64,000 nucleotides of DNA from Moorella sp. Hama-1 (GCF_023734095.1 NZ_AP024620.1:1732501-1796500), one strand, 5' to 3'. Counted from the stretch's first letter, positions 18,973-26,939 are shown. Translations and numbers: made by a program. Notes: a model not told the origin generated them from the letters alone.

Positions 18973-19063
18973 CTACAAGCCAAAGAGCTTATAGCAGTTA
19001 GTGCATGGCAGGGGCGGCAAGGGTACTTCCGGGTTATCCAGGCGAAAAGGTTTAGTGAGGTCC
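18973..19063 (-). pseudogene. C-terminal fragment of a SPASM radical SAM gene
   Basis: The minus strand reads LDNPEVPLPPLPCTNCYKLF and then a stop, matching the C-terminus of the protein at 52920-54008. It directly follows the zinc-ribbon ORF and overlaps its end. Confidence 0.75.
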
Positions 19064-19195
19064 AGGCGGTAACGGCGTCGAGAATATCCTTACTAATCTC
19101 GTACTGCCGCAGTTAGGACAGCTATCAGCATCCTCCCGCTTGTTAAAAGTACTTATTGCCCCGCAATCGCTGTATTTGAATTCAAATTCCGGCAT
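19052..19195 (-). CDS. Small FmdB-like zinc-ribbon protein, probably truncated
   Basis: A 47-residue frame from ATG 19195: MPEFEFKYSDCGAISTF, then CPNCGSTRLVRIF. One conserved cysteine pair (CPNC) is kept, while the first reads YSDCG with one cysteine replaced. This resembles the FmdB family of putative regulatory zinc ribbons. The last residues (TPLPPGPH) come from reading out of frame into the radical SAM fragment, so the natural end is lost. The promoter at 19222 lies just upstream. Its first seven codons recur at 54321-54344. Confidence 0.5.
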   Translation of the reverse strand: MPEFEFKYSDCGAISTFNKREDADSCPNCGSTRLVRIFSTPLPPGPH

Positions 19196-19221
19196 TTACT
19201 ATTACCCCCCAGCCTACTTCG

Positions 19222-19250
19222 AGTATAAATCTATAAAGAACATACGTCAA
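19222..19250 (-). promoter_or_regulatory. Promoter with CATATG-type operator (copy b)
   Basis: Minus strand: TTGACG (19245-19250), 17-base spacer, TATACT (19222-19227). It reads into the zinc-ribbon ORF and then DUF364. Confidence 0.75.
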
Positions 19251-19263
19251 TATTGCATTATAC

Positions 19264-19298
19264 AAAAGCCCCCCTGCCAAAAAAAGGGGGGGCTTTTT
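19264..19298. terminator. Terminator between the 19297 gene and promoter b
   Basis: Arms AAAAGCCCCCC and GGGGGGCTTTTT around a short loop, with T-runs on both strands. Confidence 0.8.
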
Positions 19299-19548
19299 AC
19301 CCTCTAATCATTCTTGCCCCACACTGGGGGCAGATTGTGTCGGTACAGGGCCTCCCCAGTTGGTGCGGTACCTGCATCCCACATTGAGGACAAACGCAAT
19401 TCCCGGCCGCGGAAACCTGGCCCTTCCCTCCAGCTGGCGTGATGCCTTGGTCACTACCTCTGCCTCCTCCCATTCTTCTTCTCCCTCTGCCGCCACCTGT
19501 ACCCCTTCCCCATCCGCTCTCCATTCCTGCATTCCAACCGCCTGGCAT
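19297..19548 (-). CDS. Gly/Arg-rich small protein with C-terminal zinc ribbon
   Basis: An 83-residue product. The N-terminal half is Gly/Arg/Met-rich (GRGTGGGRGRRRMGGGRG), like the DUF5320 family often found near Mrp/NifX-type proteins. The C-terminal half holds CPQCGMQ and CPQCGARM, a four-cysteine zinc ribbon. It follows the MOSC gene by 18 bases and ends at a terminator. Function is unknown; metal or Fe-S handling is a guess from similar proteins. Confidence 0.6.
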   Translation of the reverse strand: MPGGWNAGMESGWGRGTGGGRGRRRMGGGRGSDQGITPAGGKGQVSAAGNCVCPQCGMQVPHQLGRPCTDTICPQCGARMIRG

Positions 19549-19566
19549 ATTTATTCCCCTTTCGTT

Positions 19567-20007
19567 TTAAGTTAACGCAATTATGGTCACCCAGTCACCT
19601 GTTTTTACCCAGCCGCTTTTTATCACCCGGCAATAAATACCTTCGGTCTTCAAAGGCGCCGACCCTGGAAAAAAGAGGCTTGAAGGTTCATCTTCCTGCT
19701 TACCGATTTGGGTAACCTCAACTATTGCTTCTCCTACTAAAAGTCTAGCCCCTACCCCAACTCCCTCTAAATTAATGCCCTGGACGGTAATATTTTCGGC
19801 AAAATCACCCGGTTGAAAGGGAAGGCCTAAGGCCCCGGCCAGTTCTTCAGCCCTTTCAGCCATAAAAACGCTCACCTGCCGGCTTGTCCCCGCATGAACA
19901 TCACCTTGCAAACCGTAATCGGCAATCAAATAACCGGAACCAACATTGGTTTTCTTCATTCCTCTCCGGGTGCTTAGATTAACACCGATAACTTTGCCTG
20001 TCGACAT
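19567..20007 (-). CDS. MOSC-domain protein
   Basis: A 146-residue stand-alone MOSC domain (marker segments GDVHAGTSR, PGDFAENITVQG, and EGIYCRVIKSG with the conserved cysteine). MOSC domains occur in molybdenum-cofactor sulfurase C-termini and in Moco-binding enzymes, where they handle sulfur or Moco. The gene lies between a radical SAM gene and the small zinc-ribbon gene. A second copy is at 54477-54911 and a truncated one at 51051-51338. Confidence 0.85.
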   Translation of the reverse strand: MSTGKVIGVNLSTRRGMKKTNVGSGYLIADYGLQGDVHAGTSRQVSVFMAERAEELAGALGLPFQPGDFAENITVQGINLEGVGVGARLLVGEAIVEVTQIGKQEDEPSSLFFPGSAPLKTEGIYCRVIKSGWVKTGDWVTIIALT

Positions 20008-20096
20008 TTTCTATGCCTCTCTCCGGATTTTGGTCTATCTGCTTCCTTAACCCATTCCTCTAAGAAAAATTGCCAGGCCTGCCCATAGGCACCTGT

Positions 20097-21038
20097 CTAA
20101 CGGCGACCAGTTTGGAGCCGGTAATAAACCTCTTCCTTGTAAACCGCTTGGATAAGGCCAGCTTCTACCAACCGTCCAATATATTTTGTAACCTCAGCCT
20201 TGTGTAAGCCAGTTAAAAAGGCAATTTCCTCTAAGGTACACGGGCGCCGTCCCAGAAGGGTCACAATCTCCCTTTCGATATCCTGCTGGCTCCCGTACCC
20301 ATACACCTTACCGGCAAAATGGCCAATAATCTCTGTCCTATTACCCATCCGGGCAGCTATTCTTTCCATTTGCTCCCGTTCCAGAGGCCTGGCAAAAGCC
20401 TCCGCCGGGGGGCGACTAACGGTATTAAGCTGGATCTTCTCTGCCGGCAGATCTTTTAAAACGGCAGTAAGGGCAGTAATCTCTTCTTCCCCATCATTGA
20501 GCCCGCGGACCAGCATCACTTCTATCCAGAGGCGGCCCCGGAACATGCCTGCGAAATCTTGCAACCCTTCGATAACCTGTTCTAAACTAATCTGACCGCA
20601 GGGCCGGTTGACCCGCTCAAATGCCGGAACTGTAGCCGCATCGAGGGAAGGTATCACCACATCTGCCGCCGCTAACTCTTCCCGTATATTCTGATCATAG
20701 AGGAGTGAACCATTGGTCAACACGGCCACCGGTATGGACGTTATTTTTTTTAAACCCCGGATTACCCGGCCGAGCCCTGCATTAAGGGTGGGCTCACCGG
20801 AGCCAGAAACTGTTACATAGTCCGGCCGGGGATTTCCTTTAAGTTTTGTCTCTACTTCCTGTAGCACAGGCGCTACCGGTACATATTCCTTCCGCTGGAC
20901 GGTATGTAATGTGGTTCGGCCCAACTGGCAGTAAATGCAATCATAGCTACAGGTTTTAAAGGGAACAAGGTCGACACCCAGGGACCACCCCAGCCGCCGT
21001 GACGGGACAGGTCCAAAAACGTAACTCGTTTTCTCCAC
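20097..21038 (-). CDS. Radical SAM protein, COG0731-type, with C-terminal winged-helix-like segment
   Basis: The 313-residue enzyme begins FGPVPSRRLGWSLGVDLVPF, then has CSYDCIYCQLG, the CX3CX2C site of the SAM-binding 4Fe-4S cluster. GSGEPTL is the glycine-rich SAM site. The last 70 residues (RRPCTLEEIAFLTGLHKAEV) look like a winged helix. The substrate is unknown. It lies between DUF4405 and MOSC, behind promoter c. The paralogue at 59027-59956 is coupled to DUF364 instead. The GTG start at 21038 is uncertain because the ribosome site abuts it. Confidence 0.82.
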   Translation of the reverse strand: MEKTSYVFGPVPSRRLGWSLGVDLVPFKTCSYDCIYCQLGRTTLHTVQRKEYVPVAPVLQEVETKLKGNPRPDYVTVSGSGEPTLNAGLGRVIRGLKKITSIPVAVLTNGSLLYDQNIREELAAADVVIPSLDAATVPAFERVNRPCGQISLEQVIEGLQDFAGMFRGRLWIEVMLVRGLNDGEEEITALTAVLKDLPAEKIQLNTVSRPPAEAFARPLEREQMERIAARMGNRTEIIGHFAGKVYGYGSQQDIEREIVTLLGRRPCTLEEIAFLTGLHKAEVTKYIGRLVEAGLIQAVYKEEVYYRLQTGRR

Positions 21039-21050
21039 CTCCCCTTTATT

Positions 21051-21335
21051 TTAGCGCAACTTATCCCTGCCGCCGAAAACACGCCTGGTCATACCTGCAA
21101 TCCAGTCCCAGTGCAAGTAAAGATGAACTAAAACCAGGACCACCGTCACTATCGCCAGCCAGCGGTGTATTTCTCCCCATCCCTGGCGGCTGAAAATAAA
21201 ACCAGGAGCAAAAACTTGTCTGCCATATCTCCCCGCCGGAAGAATTAACCAGGGGATAAAACCAGAAAGGGCTAAGCCCAGGGCACTCAAGAAAAGGGCT
21301 AAATCGACAAAATAATTAACTTTCCATTTATACAA
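21051..21335 (-). CDS. DUF4405 small membrane protein (cytochrome b-like)
   Basis: A 94-residue protein with two to three membrane helices and conserved histidines in the second half (GWGEIHRWLA, VLVHLYLHWDW). DUF4405 is related to cytochrome b561-like haem-binding proteins, so haem or quinone contact is possible. The start is a TTG behind GGAAGG. It begins the operon that continues with the radical SAM and MOSC genes. Paralogues are at 25097 and 46611. Confidence 0.75.
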   Translation of the reverse strand: MYKWKVNYFVDLALFLSALGLALSGFIPWLILPAGRYGRQVFAPGFIFSRQGWGEIHRWLAIVTVVLVLVHLYLHWDWIAGMTRRVFGGRDKLR

Positions 21336-21412
21336 TTACATACCTTCCTTCCCGGACCACATTCTAAATTCAGGATGGCATATACTTTGCTATATCATCC
21401 CCACCTGCTTCA

Positions 21413-21441
21413 AGTATAAATCTATAAAGAACATATGTCAA
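21413..21441 (-). promoter_or_regulatory. Promoter with CATATG-type operator (copy c)
   Basis: Minus strand: TTGACA (21436-21441), 17-base spacer starting TATGTTC, TATACT (21413-21418). It drives DUF4405, radical SAM, MOSC and the zinc-ribbon gene. Confidence 0.78.
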
Positions 21442-21452
21442 TATTGTGTTAC

Positions 21453-21482
21453 AAAAAGCCCCCCTGCCAAAAAAGGGGGGCT
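21453..21482. terminator. Terminator of the CoA-disulfide-reductase-like gene
   Basis: Arms AGCCCCCC and GGGGGGCT separated by TGCCAAAAAA; on the minus strand a TTTTTG tract follows. Confidence 0.7.
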
Positions 21483-21534
21483 ACCGGGAACATTAAAATT
21501 ATGCTCCCTTAAGGAAAGGCTGATAGGCTGGTAA

Positions 21535-22878
21535 TTAGCTTCTTAACTTTAGCACGGCATCTTCGGCGGCATTGGTTACCTGATAGGCAATAGGCGAAGC
21601 AGTAAGGGCCGGGTGGGTCCCCACCTGCATGGTTTCCAGTTCGTCCGCCCGCATCTTATGCTGCACGGCAGCCGCCAGCAGGTTGGTCAGTTCCCCCACG
21701 GCAGCGCCGCCATAAGCCTGGCCGCCTACAATAACGCCGGTATCTATAGTAAAGATCAGTTTTACGCCCAGCTCTCTGGCCCCCGGCATACTCCCCGGAT
21801 GCCGGTCAGGCGCCTTCGCGTTACCTGTTACGACCTCTATACCTGCTTCCCGGGCCGCCCTTTCCGTCAGGCCTACCGACCCCAGGGCCAGGTCGCCGAC
21901 AATCGTTGAAAATACTCCTACTGCCGCCCCCCTGGCCCGCCTGAGGCCGAACAGGTTGGCTCCGGCTACCCGGGCTTCATGGGTAGCTACCGAAGCCAAT
22001 TTGATGAGCGACGGCCCGTGACCGAAAAACGAGCTTTTTTCGGCGCAATCGCCAATGGCGAAGATACTGGCGTCACTGGTGCGCATATAATCATCAACCC
22101 AGATACCGAAACGGTTGTCAACTTTCAGTCCCGCCTTTTGGGCCAGTTCAATATTGGGTGCCACGCCGATACCAAAGATAACTACGTCGGCAGGCAGGAT
22201 TTCGCCATTGGAAAGTCTAACTTGCTCTACTTTGCCGTCACCCAGAAATTCTTCTACTTTAGTCCCGGTGATAATGTTTATCCCCTGAGAACGCAGCTTT
22301 TCCTCCGCCAGGGCGCAGATCTCATCATCAAATGCCAGGGCCAGGCAATGGGGTAAAAGTTCAATGATGGTAACATTCAGTTCTCGCCCTTTCCGGCATT
22401 CATCGGCTAACTCAACCCCTATGAACCCGCCACCGACGATAACCAAATTTCTCGCTTTGTCCAGGGCGCTTTTTAGTTGTTCAAGATAGGCCACATCTTT
22501 TTTGACTACGAAAACGCCTTCCAGGCCGGCACCCTTTACCGGGGGGACAACAGGAGACGAACCTGTAGCCAGGATGAGTTTATCATAGATGAGGCTGCCA
22601 GAGTTCAACAAAGAGGCAGCCTTACTGTGCCGGTCAATTTCTGTAACTTCATCAATGACCAGTTCAATACCATTATTATCGAGCATGCTCTCAGGGATTA
22701 GATTCTTTTCGGGACTCCCGACAGTACCAAAAATATAAGGAATACCGCACGGTATCAAAACCTTTTCTTCCTTACGTACCAGGGTAACCTTTTTGTCCTT
22801 AAAATACCTTTTGGCAGTAATGGCTGCCGTAAGACCCGCCGCACTCCCGCCGATAACCAATACATCCGTTTGCTTCAA
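21535..22878 (-). CDS. CoA-disulfide/persulfide reductase-like flavoprotein
   Basis: A 447-residue FAD/NAD(P) enzyme: FAD motif GGSAAGLTAAI, redox cysteine in LIPCGIPYIFG (near residue 44), NAD motif VIVGGGFIGVELA, second FAD motif FAIGDCAE, and a dimerisation domain. It belongs with CoA-disulfide reductase, NADH oxidase and persulfide reductase and lacks a fused rhodanese. The TTG start has AAAGGGG upstream. Its own promoter (23000-23029) now abuts an insertion sequence. A fragment of its C-terminus is at 14439. Confidence 0.85.
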   Translation of the reverse strand: MKQTDVLVIGGSAAGLTAAITAKRYFKDKKVTLVRKEEKVLIPCGIPYIFGTVGSPEKNLIPESMLDNNGIELVIDEVTEIDRHSKAASLLNSGSLIYDKLILATGSSPVVPPVKGAGLEGVFVVKKDVAYLEQLKSALDKARNLVIVGGGFIGVELADECRKGRELNVTIIELLPHCLALAFDDEICALAEEKLRSQGINIITGTKVEEFLGDGKVEQVRLSNGEILPADVVIFGIGVAPNIELAQKAGLKVDNRFGIWVDDYMRTSDASIFAIGDCAEKSSFFGHGPSLIKLASVATHEARVAGANLFGLRRARGAAVGVFSTIVGDLALGSVGLTERAAREAGIEVVTGNAKAPDRHPGSMPGARELGVKLIFTIDTGVIVGGQAYGGAAVGELTNLLAAAVQHKMRADELETMQVGTHPALTASPIAYQVTNAAEDAVLKLRS

Positions 22879-22953
22879 ACCAGCCGCCCCTTTCCATGTG
22901 TTTTGTGGGTTTTAGAACTTAAGATACTAAAGGGAGTCTCGCTACGTAAGCGG

Positions 22954-22987
22954 ACACCCCCTCCCCCCACCCCGGGGGAGGGGGTGT
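22954..22987. repeat. Perfect 14-bp inverted repeat, very G/C rich
   Basis: ACACCCCCTCCCCC and GGGGGAGGGGGTGT flank a six-base loop. It lies right at the predicted 5' end of the transcript from 23000. It may be a leader hairpin; the G-rich strand could also form a quadruplex. Confidence 0.7.
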
Positions 22988-22999
22988 TATCTAGTTCCC

Positions 23000-23029
23000 A
23001 TTCTAACGGCTATCCCAAGTTTTTGTCAA
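23000..23029 (-). promoter_or_regulatory. Promoter of the CoA-disulfide-reductase-like gene
   Basis: Minus strand: -35 TTGACA (23024-23029), 18-base spacer, -10 TAGAAT (23000-23005). The IS target duplication starts at 23029, so the IS sits directly upstream of the -35 box. Confidence 0.72.
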
Positions 23030-23046
23030 GTGTTCTTTATTGCCTT
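23029..23046. repeat. Left target-site duplication of the IS (18 bp)
   Basis: AGTGTTCTTTATTGCCTT, identical to 24487-24504. Confidence 0.85.
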
Positions 23047-24486
23047 GTCACCGGACAGTGATATTGTCACCCTATAAGCGGACAGCGATAATGTCACTAT
23101 GAGGGGAGAAATCTTTTTGAGTGCCAAAGAGTCGCGTAGGGTGTTTGTAATCGAGCAAGCCGTTAAAGGCAAAATCACTAACCGGCAAGCTGCTGAGGTT
23201 CTGGACTTAAGTGAACGCCAGGTCATCCGCTTGAAGGAGAGGATGGAGGCTGAAGGTGTTGCGGGCCTGGCTCATAAAAACAGAGGTCGGACGCCCAAGA
23301 AGGCTGCGCCTAAAGAAACTAGAGAAAAGGTGGTCATGTTGGCCCGGGGCCCTCTTCGTGATGCTAGCTGCCAGCAGGTAGCTGAGCTCCTGGAGGAGTT
23401 CTATGGTATAACCCTTTCTGCTAAGACTGTTGGCCGGATCCTGAAGGGGGCTGGTATTCCTTTGGCCCATACCCACAGGTCGCCCAAACGCCAGAAATCG
23501 CGTGACCGTTTACCCCAGGCGGGCCTGCTTTCTCAGGTCGACGCCAGCCCTTTTGCTTGGCTGGAGGATCGCGGCCCGGAACTTTCTTTGCACGGTTCCA
23601 TTGACGATGCTACCAGCAAGGTTCAAGGGTTACATTTTGAACTTCATGAGTGCCTCCACGGCTACTTGCAGCTGCTGTTACAACTGGTGCAAAACTTTGG
23701 GGTACCTAGAAGTTTATACAGCGACCGTCACACTATTTTCTTTTCACCTAAGGAGGACAGGCTCTCGATCGAGGAGGAACTGGCTGGCCAGACTGCTCCT
23801 TTAACGCAATTTGGCCGGGCCCTTACCGAGCTGGGGATCAATCATATACCCGCTCGTTCCCCCCAGGCTAAAGGGCGCGTGGAGCGCCTCTGGGGCACTC
23901 TGCAGGGCCGCCTGATGATTGAACTCCGCCTGGCTGGTATCTCTACCCTGGAGGCGGCCAACGCCTTCCTGCCGGGCTTTATCGAGAGGTTTAACCGGCG
24001 TTTCGCCGTTACCCCAGCCAACCCGGAACCGGCTTATGCTCCTTGCCCGGCGCCGGCTAGGTTAAAGCAAATCCTATCATTGCGCCAGGAACGCAAGGCG
24101 TCCCGCGGTTCTTCTATCTCCTACCTGGGTCATACCTACCAGTTACTGGATACCGGAAATACTGTCGTTCCTTTGCGCCCAAGGGCTACAGTAGAGGTGC
24201 TGACTCATCTGGATGGTTCTTTCAGCGCCCTTTACGGCGGTAATTGCTACGCACTGCAGGAGTTTACCCAGCCGCCCAAGGTGATAGCTGAAGGCCCTAA
24301 AAAAGCTCCGGCCAGTAAGGCTCATAAGCCTGCTCCGGATCATCCCTGGCGTCGGATGCCTATCAACCAGACTAAAAAAGCAGCGCCTTTACCCAATGAT
24401 AATCCCTTGCCTGTTAGTCAAGGGGGGTGACATTTTCGTTGTCTCCTTAAGGCGTTTTTATAGTGACATTTTCATTGTCCCTTGAC
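23047..24486 (+). mobile_element. Complete insertion sequence, 1440 bp, IS1202/ISNCY-like
   Basis: The left end begins GTCACCGGACAGTGATATTG. The right end, read inward, begins GTCAAGGGACAATGAAAATG, giving imperfect terminal repeats of about 24 bp. Each end contains a second, internal copy of the GGACA-type motif (for example GGACAGCGATAATGTCAC at 23081-23098), probably transposase sites. One transposase gene fills the element. The identical 18-bp target duplications show recent insertion. Long duplications of this size fit the IS1202-like elements. Confidence 0.88.
23099..24430 (+). CDS. IS transposase (DDE, ISNCY/IS1202-like)
   Basis: A 443-residue transposase. An N-terminal helix-turn-helix (about 20-60, ITNRQAAEVLDLSERQVIRL) binds DNA. 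The integrase-like core follows: QVDASPFAWLE carries the first aspartate, YSDRHTIF the second, and QAKGRVERLWGTLQ the glutamate. It starts at ATG 23099 immediately inside the left terminal repeats. The frame is intact, so the element may still be active. Confidence 0.88.
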   Translation: MRGEIFLSAKESRRVFVIEQAVKGKITNRQAAEVLDLSERQVIRLKERMEAEGVAGLAHKNRGRTPKKAAPKETREKVVMLARGPLRDASCQQVAELLEEFYGITLSAKTVGRILKGAGIPLAHTHRSPKRQKSRDRLPQAGLLSQVDASPFAWLEDRGPELSLHGSIDDATSKVQGLHFELHECLHGYLQLLLQLVQNFGVPRSLYSDRHTIFFSPKEDRLSIEEELAGQTAPLTQFGRALTELGINHIPARSPQAKGRVERLWGTLQGRLMIELRLAGISTLEAANAFLPGFIERFNRRFAVTPANPEPAYAPCPAPARLKQILSLRQERKASRGSSISYLGHTYQLLDTGNTVVPLRPRATVEVLTHLDGSFSALYGGNCYALQEFTQPPKVIAEGPKKAPASKAHKPAPDHPWRRMPINQTKKAAPLPNDNPLPVSQGG

Positions 24487-24504
24487 AGTGTTCTTTATTG
24501 CCTT
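24487..24504. repeat. Right target-site duplication of the IS (18 bp)
   Basis: Identical to 23029-23046. Confidence 0.85.
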
Positions 24505-24525
24505 TTATCATCATTATCATCATTG
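24505..24525. promoter_or_regulatory. Fur-like box separated from its promoter by the IS
   Basis: TTATCATCATTATCATCATTG contains two overlapping near-matches to the Fur half-site ATTATCA. Before the IS arrived it stood just upstream of the promoter at 23000-23029; it is now 1.5 kb away. Confidence 0.45.
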
Positions 24526-24531
24526 CAAAAT

Positions 24532-24560
24532 AAAAAAGACCTGATTACTGCTTTCAGGCC
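24532..24560 (-). terminator. Terminator of the CstR-like gene
   Basis: Minus strand GGCCTGA and TCAGGTC arms followed by TTTTTTATTTT, 45 bases after the stop codon at 24605. Confidence 0.75.
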
Positions 24561-24604
24561 TTTCCCGTCTTTCCGCTGTCTAAAAAACCCTTCCAAGAGT
24601 GGAC

Positions 24605-24871
24605 CTACTTTAAAAACTGGCATAAAAGTTTAACCAGTTCCCGAGCACTGGAACCAGTGCCCTCTTTTTCTTGGGGAAACTTATCCAGGCAATCATCCGC
24701 GTAAATTACTAGTACCATTTCCGTAATTTTATACACAGCTGAGCGAATGGCTGCGAGTTGGTGCAACACGGTAGGGCAAGCTTCTCCCCTCTCTACCATG
24801 CGCACCAGTCCGGCCACATGCCCCTGGACAATCTGCAAACGTTTTACTATCTCTTCACGAGTATCATCCAT
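24605..24871 (-). CDS. CsoR/CstR-family (DUF156) sulfur- or metal-sensing repressor
   Basis: An 88-residue all-helical repressor. Two cysteines, C32 (GEACPTV) and C61 (ADDCLD), are 29 residues apart as in this family. The histidine that CsoR uses four residues before the second cysteine is a tyrosine here (Y57). That pattern suits the persulfide sensor CstR better than copper-binding CsoR. The nearby disulfide-reductase-like flavoprotein and TauE exporter fit sulfur control. It is a single-gene unit with its own terminator. The 225 bases upstream (24872-25096) hold no clear gene. Confidence 0.8.
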   Translation of the reverse strand: MDDTREEIVKRLQIVQGHVAGLVRMVERGEACPTVLHQLAAIRSAVYKITEMVLVIYADDCLDKFPQEKEGTGSSARELVKLLCQFLK

Positions 24872-25096
24872 AAGAAACTAAAACCCTCCCCTTACACCAT
24901 TTTCTCCTGTCTGACAATTCCCTGAACCTAAACATCTAGCACCGGTAAAGAGTCCATAAGCCATACTTTTATCCCTTATGTATTATATCATGGCCAGTGA
25001 GATTGGGAAATTGAAACCCTGAAAAGTTGACCCGCGAATTGGAAGCCATGCTAAAACGCCAGCTGGTCAAAAAAGTTCCTTAAGGTTAATTAGCGT

Positions 25097-25372
25097 TCAA
25101 TTAGGGGCTTCTGGTATGCAGCCATAGCTCGTGATGTGGGACCCTTCAAAAACCATTCTTGTCATCTTAGCAATCCAGCGCCCGTGAAGAAGTATATGAA
25201 CTGTTGCCATTCCCAAAGTAAATAATGCCGCCAACCGGTGAACTCCCCTCCAGCCGTGGCGGGTAAAAAATATTGGCCGAAATGGCCAAAGGGATAGACC
25301 GGATAAAGCAAGACTGCTAAACGCCAGCAAAAGTCCCATGTCCACGGCATAGTTAAGCTTAGACTTATTCAT
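25097..25372 (-). CDS. DUF4405 small membrane protein
   Basis: A 91-residue paralogue of 21051-21335: two membrane helices, with GWRGVHRLAAL and TVHILLHGRWI keeping the histidines. The ATG at 25372 has AAGGAG upstream. It stands alone between the CstR-like gene and HD-GYP. The 236 bases upstream (25373-25609) contain AT-rich sequence but no promoter I can name. Confidence 0.72.
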   Translation of the reverse strand: MNKSKLNYAVDMGLLLAFSSLALSGLSLWPFRPIFFTRHGWRGVHRLAALFTLGMATVHILLHGRWIAKMTRMVFEGSHITSYGCIPEAPN

Positions 25373-25609
25373 CTTTTAGCTCTCCTTGATGGCAATTTTA
25401 GAAACCCCATATGCACCCATATTTAGTATGACTATTTCTTGGAGTATATATGTTGGCAAGTAGGCTTTGCATAGCTGCATTAATAGGGCTATGCCGGTTA
25501 TGACCCACCCCCTCTACCTAGGGTTAAAAAACCTTTTATAGATTGGTCCTGGTCTATCAGATGGTCTCAATAAATCCGGAGCCATCCTTGCTCTGCAAAA
25601 TGTTCCCGC

Positions 25610-26230
25610 CTATCCAGCCTTTTTCGCCGACCACCTTTTTTCCCACACGGGCCACAATGTCTCCGCTACCTCCACCAACACCGCATCGAACTGTATGGCT
25701 TTGTTGGCCACAACTTCTTCCCAGGACTGTTGCCAGGTAAAAGCTGGGCGATAGGGCCGTTTGGAGGTCATGGCATCAATGGCATCGCAAAGGGCAATAA
25801 TACGTGAGCCTAAAGGGATGGCTTCTCCTTTTAAGCCTTCGGGGTAACCCTTGCCGTCCCAGCGCTCGTGGTGGTGAAGAACTAATAGAGCTATTGATCT
25901 TAACCGCCGCGATTTTTTTAAGATATTATAACCTATTTCCGGGTGGCGCTGGATAACCGCCCATTCGTGGGGCAAAAGCCGACCCGGCTTGCGCAAGATC
26001 TGGTCCGGTACCCCAATTTTACCAATGTCGTGCAAATGGGCGGCCATATGTATATGCTCCAGCCACGCACCCTTTAAACCGATTTCCCTGGCTAAATCCA
26101 ATGACATATCAGCAACTCGTTCCGAGTGAGCCTCACTATAAGGATCCCTGGCTTCCAATGCGGCCGTTAAACATTCAATAATATCATGGTAGACCCCATG
26201 CAGGTTACTCCCATGTATCCACGGGAACAT
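25610..26230 (-). CDS. HD-GYP domain phosphodiesterase
   Basis: The 206-residue protein is essentially one HD-GYP domain. It has HSERVADMS, HLHDIGKIGVPD (the HD pair) and HHERWDGKGYPEGLKG (the GYP motif). Family members hydrolyse cyclic di-GMP, binding two or three metal ions. No sensor or receiver domain is attached. It follows the DUF2325 gene by 30 bases and is probably co-transcribed with it. Confidence 0.88.
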   Translation of the reverse strand: MFPWIHGSNLHGVYHDIIECLTAALEARDPYSEAHSERVADMSLDLAREIGLKGAWLEHIHMAAHLHDIGKIGVPDQILRKPGRLLPHEWAVIQRHPEIGYNILKKSRRLRSIALLVLHHHERWDGKGYPEGLKGEAIPLGSRIIALCDAIDAMTSKRPYRPAFTWQQSWEEVVANKAIQFDAVLVEVAETLWPVWEKRWSAKKAG

Positions 26231-26260
26231 CCATCTCCCCCCCTCCCAGGTCCTATATTT

Positions 26261-26545
26261 TTAGCCAGTTTTAAAGGCCTCCCAGGTTTTAGCTATATTC
26301 GACCAGGACCGCCGGGCAAAAATTGTTTTCACCCCTTTTTTCTGGGCATCTTTTTTGATCTTTAAAGCCAGCCCATGATTCACATAGTCAATAAATACGA
26401 GTATGGCATCTATCTCCCGTGGCAAATTGACAGCAATATGGCCCATTTTTCGCCCGCTTAAATGTTCGATTTCAGTAAACCCAAGGCTTTTGAGGTTGTT
26501 TGGTATATTGCCCAAACGGTCACCGCCAACGATTAAAATAGACAT
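26261..26545 (-). CDS. DUF2325 protein
   Basis: A 94-residue single-domain protein with MSILIVGGDRLGNIPNNL and a lysine-rich end, typical of DUF2325. This small alpha/beta fold often neighbours iron or metal genes and has no proven function. A Fur-like box lies 20 bases upstream of the start, so it is probably iron-controlled with the HD-GYP gene. Confidence 0.75.
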   Translation of the reverse strand: MSILIVGGDRLGNIPNNLKSLGFTEIEHLSGRKMGHIAVNLPREIDAILVFIDYVNHGLALKIKKDAQKKGVKTIFARRSWSNIAKTWEAFKTG

Positions 26546-26564
26546 AAAGGATATATCCCCCTAT

Positions 26565-26583
26565 AATGAAAACCATTATCAAT
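26565..26583. promoter_or_regulatory. Fur-like box upstream of DUF2325
   Basis: AATGAAAACCATTATCAAT, a 7-1-7 near-palindrome close to the Fur consensus. Confidence 0.6.
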
Positions 26584-26663
26584 GCCCGGGCAAAAAAATT
26601 ATTGTTCCCCGATAGAGAAACTCCCGGTAACGCAAGAGCTTCTCTATCGAGGTTTAAACCGTT

Positions 26664-26816
26664 TTAGGATCGCTTTACAGATTTACCTTCCTGGCAACCG
26701 CCCTGGCAAGCTTGCCCGCAGCCAGGGCAGCCTGTACTCCTGGCAGCCCCCAGCAGATGGCGCACCAGCACGCTACCTGCTAGAATACCAGCTCCGGCTA
26801 GAATGGCTATCTCCAT
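26664..26816 (-). CDS. FeoB-associated Cys-rich membrane mini-protein
   Basis: A 50-residue product from ATG 26816. One membrane helix (AILAGAGILAGSVLVRHLL) is followed by GCPGCGQACQGGCQEG, a C-x2-C-x3-C-x3-C cluster. This matches the small FeoB-associated Cys-rich membrane proteins. It is transcribed toward DUF2325 and may be driven by the copied iron-responsive promoter at 27117-27145. A decayed copy is at 10443. Its metal-binding role is inferred. Confidence 0.72.
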   Translation of the reverse strand: MEIAILAGAGILAGSVLVRHLLGAARSTGCPGCGQACQGGCQEGKSVKRS

Positions 26817-26939
26817 CGCTTGAAGCCTCGTATAAAATGAAATTAACCCACATGAGAACTACAAAAACCTCATAACTAATACCCTCTGTAAACCCTTGAG
26901 CTTTGCTAATAACCTGCCTGGTACTTTGGCCATGTTATG

